Of a stretch of DNA of 15,374 bases, positions 14,966-15,374 are shown piece after piece. The stretch is from contig VGYW01000189.1 of assembly GCA_016872875.1 (NCBI GenBank), forward strand, positions 1-15,374. Direction: 5' to 3'. Position numbers and translations under genes: made by a program. This DNA is from Planctomycetota bacterium. Lineage in GTDB: Bacteria; Planctomycetota; PUPC01; DSUN01. The notes under the pieces are model-generated. The model was not told the origin of the DNA, did no database searches, and worked only from the letters and a program-made list of their open reading frames with translations. Position 1 is the first letter of the stretch; every line of letters starts with the position of its first letter.

Positions 14966-15374
14966 TCAAAAATGTTCGCCGGCCTGTCGCCTGGGGGCGA
15001 AGAAGCGGACGAGGAGCATCTCGCCCAGTTGCGGGTGGGCGCCAGGGAGTGGCGCGCCAGCGGCGGCCGCCTGGCGCATGCCGGGTGGGAGCTCGACGAG
15101 GACCCGCCGGCCCCACTGGCGCTGAAGGCGCGGGTTGGACATCAGCCGCCAGGGGAGCCGCTCGACCTGCGTGCCCACCTCGACGACCCGCGCCCGCGCG
15201 ACCTGCACGGGGCTGGTCCTCCGCCGAACCTCCACCTCCATCCCCACAACGGGCTCGATGGGCGCGCCCGGCTCGATGAAGCTCACCACGTAGAGCGACC
15301 GCGGGTCGGCCACCGTCAGCACCGGGTCGCCCGCGCGCACCGCCTCGCCCTCCCAGTGGTAGACCGCGGTGACC
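14966..15374 (-). CDS. HlyD-like membrane-fusion (adaptor) protein, C-terminal part (5' end outside window)
   Basis: The last 135 residues of a protein that begins beyond the right edge and ends at TGA 14968-14966. The visible part starts with VTAVYHWEGEAVRAGDPVLT, the second half of a biotinyl-lipoyl-like motif (G-x-x-V-x-x-G-D) typical of HlyD/AcrA adaptors. A beta-barrel-like stretch follows (ADPRSLYVVSFIEPGAPIEP, then VGMEVEVRRR), and then a C-terminal strand region ending GEMLLVRFF. Proteins of this family sit in the inner membrane and periplasm and couple an ABC exporter or efflux pump to an outer-membrane channel. Here the stop lies 6 bases before the giant gene on the same strand, so the two are probably co-transcribed. 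This suggests, but does not prove, a type I-like exporter dedicated to the giant protein. The transmembrane and coiled-coil parts are outside the window, so an efflux-pump adaptor remains possible. Confidence 0.85.
   Translation of the reverse strand, partial: VTAVYHWEGEAVRAGDPVLTVADPRSLYVVSFIEPGAPIEPVVGMEVEVRRRTSPVQVARARVVEVGTQVERLPWRLMSNPRLQRQWGRRVLVELPPGMRQAAAAGAPLPGAHPQLGEMLLVRFFAPRRQAGEHF

Noticed and set aside
14920..14975. AT-rich island as a promoter for the giant gene
   Set aside because: Most of it is the heptamer array within the coding region plus the end of the HlyD gene. I see no convincing -35/-10 pair and the 6-base gap favours an operon.
1..15374. tRNA, rRNA or insertion-sequence genes
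   Set aside because: The window is coding throughout in one frame; no tRNA arms, rRNA segments, transposase motifs or terminal inverted repeats were seen.

Overview
The window is GC-rich (apart from a short AT-rich island near 14920-14975) and is almost entirely one gene on the minus strand. Translating the minus strand in the frame whose codons begin at positions equal to 1 modulo 3, I checked every triplet from position 14959 down to position 2. There is no stop codon, so a single open reading frame of at least 4,986 codons starts at ATG 14959 and leaves the window at its left edge. Its C-terminus and stop lie outside. The only other gene is the 3' end of an HlyD-type membrane-fusion (adaptor) protein on the same strand (14966-15374), whose TGA stop lies 6 bases before the giant ATG.

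The giant protein begins with a short positive segment and the motif LRLEGLEPRILLTG, the LEPR-XLL / planctomycete-extracellular type of N-terminal sorting motif. It then builds up a mosaic of extracellular modules. In order from the N-terminus (right to left in the window) these are: lamin-tail domain (LTD) 1; a PA14-like module; a beta-sandwich; a chitobiase-C-terminal-like domain; CotH kinase-like domain 1; a second chitobiase-like domain; LTD2; an Ig-like domain; CotH 2; a beta-sandwich; a right-handed beta-helix; an Ig/Fn3-like domain; LTD3 to LTD6; an Ig-like domain; CotH 3; Fn3; LTD7 to LTD9; Fn3; an SbsA-like Ig domain; a concanavalin-like (DUF1349-like) domain; and Ig/cadherin-like domains that continue off the window. 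In total I count about nine LTDs and three CotH-like domains. There are only four cysteines in 4,986 residues. This fits a secreted or cell-surface protein, probably exported by the type I-like machinery that the upstream HlyD gene suggests.

The organism is most likely a planctomycete or a relative in the PVC group. The reasons are high GC, the LEPR-XLL start, the LTD plus CotH plus PA14 combination, no obvious Shine-Dalgarno site, and the dispersed short repeats. This is inference from family knowledge, not a database match.

The most unusual feature is the set of repeats embedded in frame inside the giant gene. Nine copies of a short palindrome (CACAGGC-N-GCCTGTG type, usually followed by CCACC) lie inside coding sequence. 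Eight are read in the same phase as a Thr-Gly-x-x-Pro-Val peptide, mostly in predicted surface loops. Three of them are about one turn apart in the beta-helix. There are also three different heptamer tandem arrays (one immediately follows the start codon) and one hexamer array encoding a Leu-Ser run. The long open frames on the plus strand (up to 997 codons) are antisense shadows caused by GC-biased codon use.
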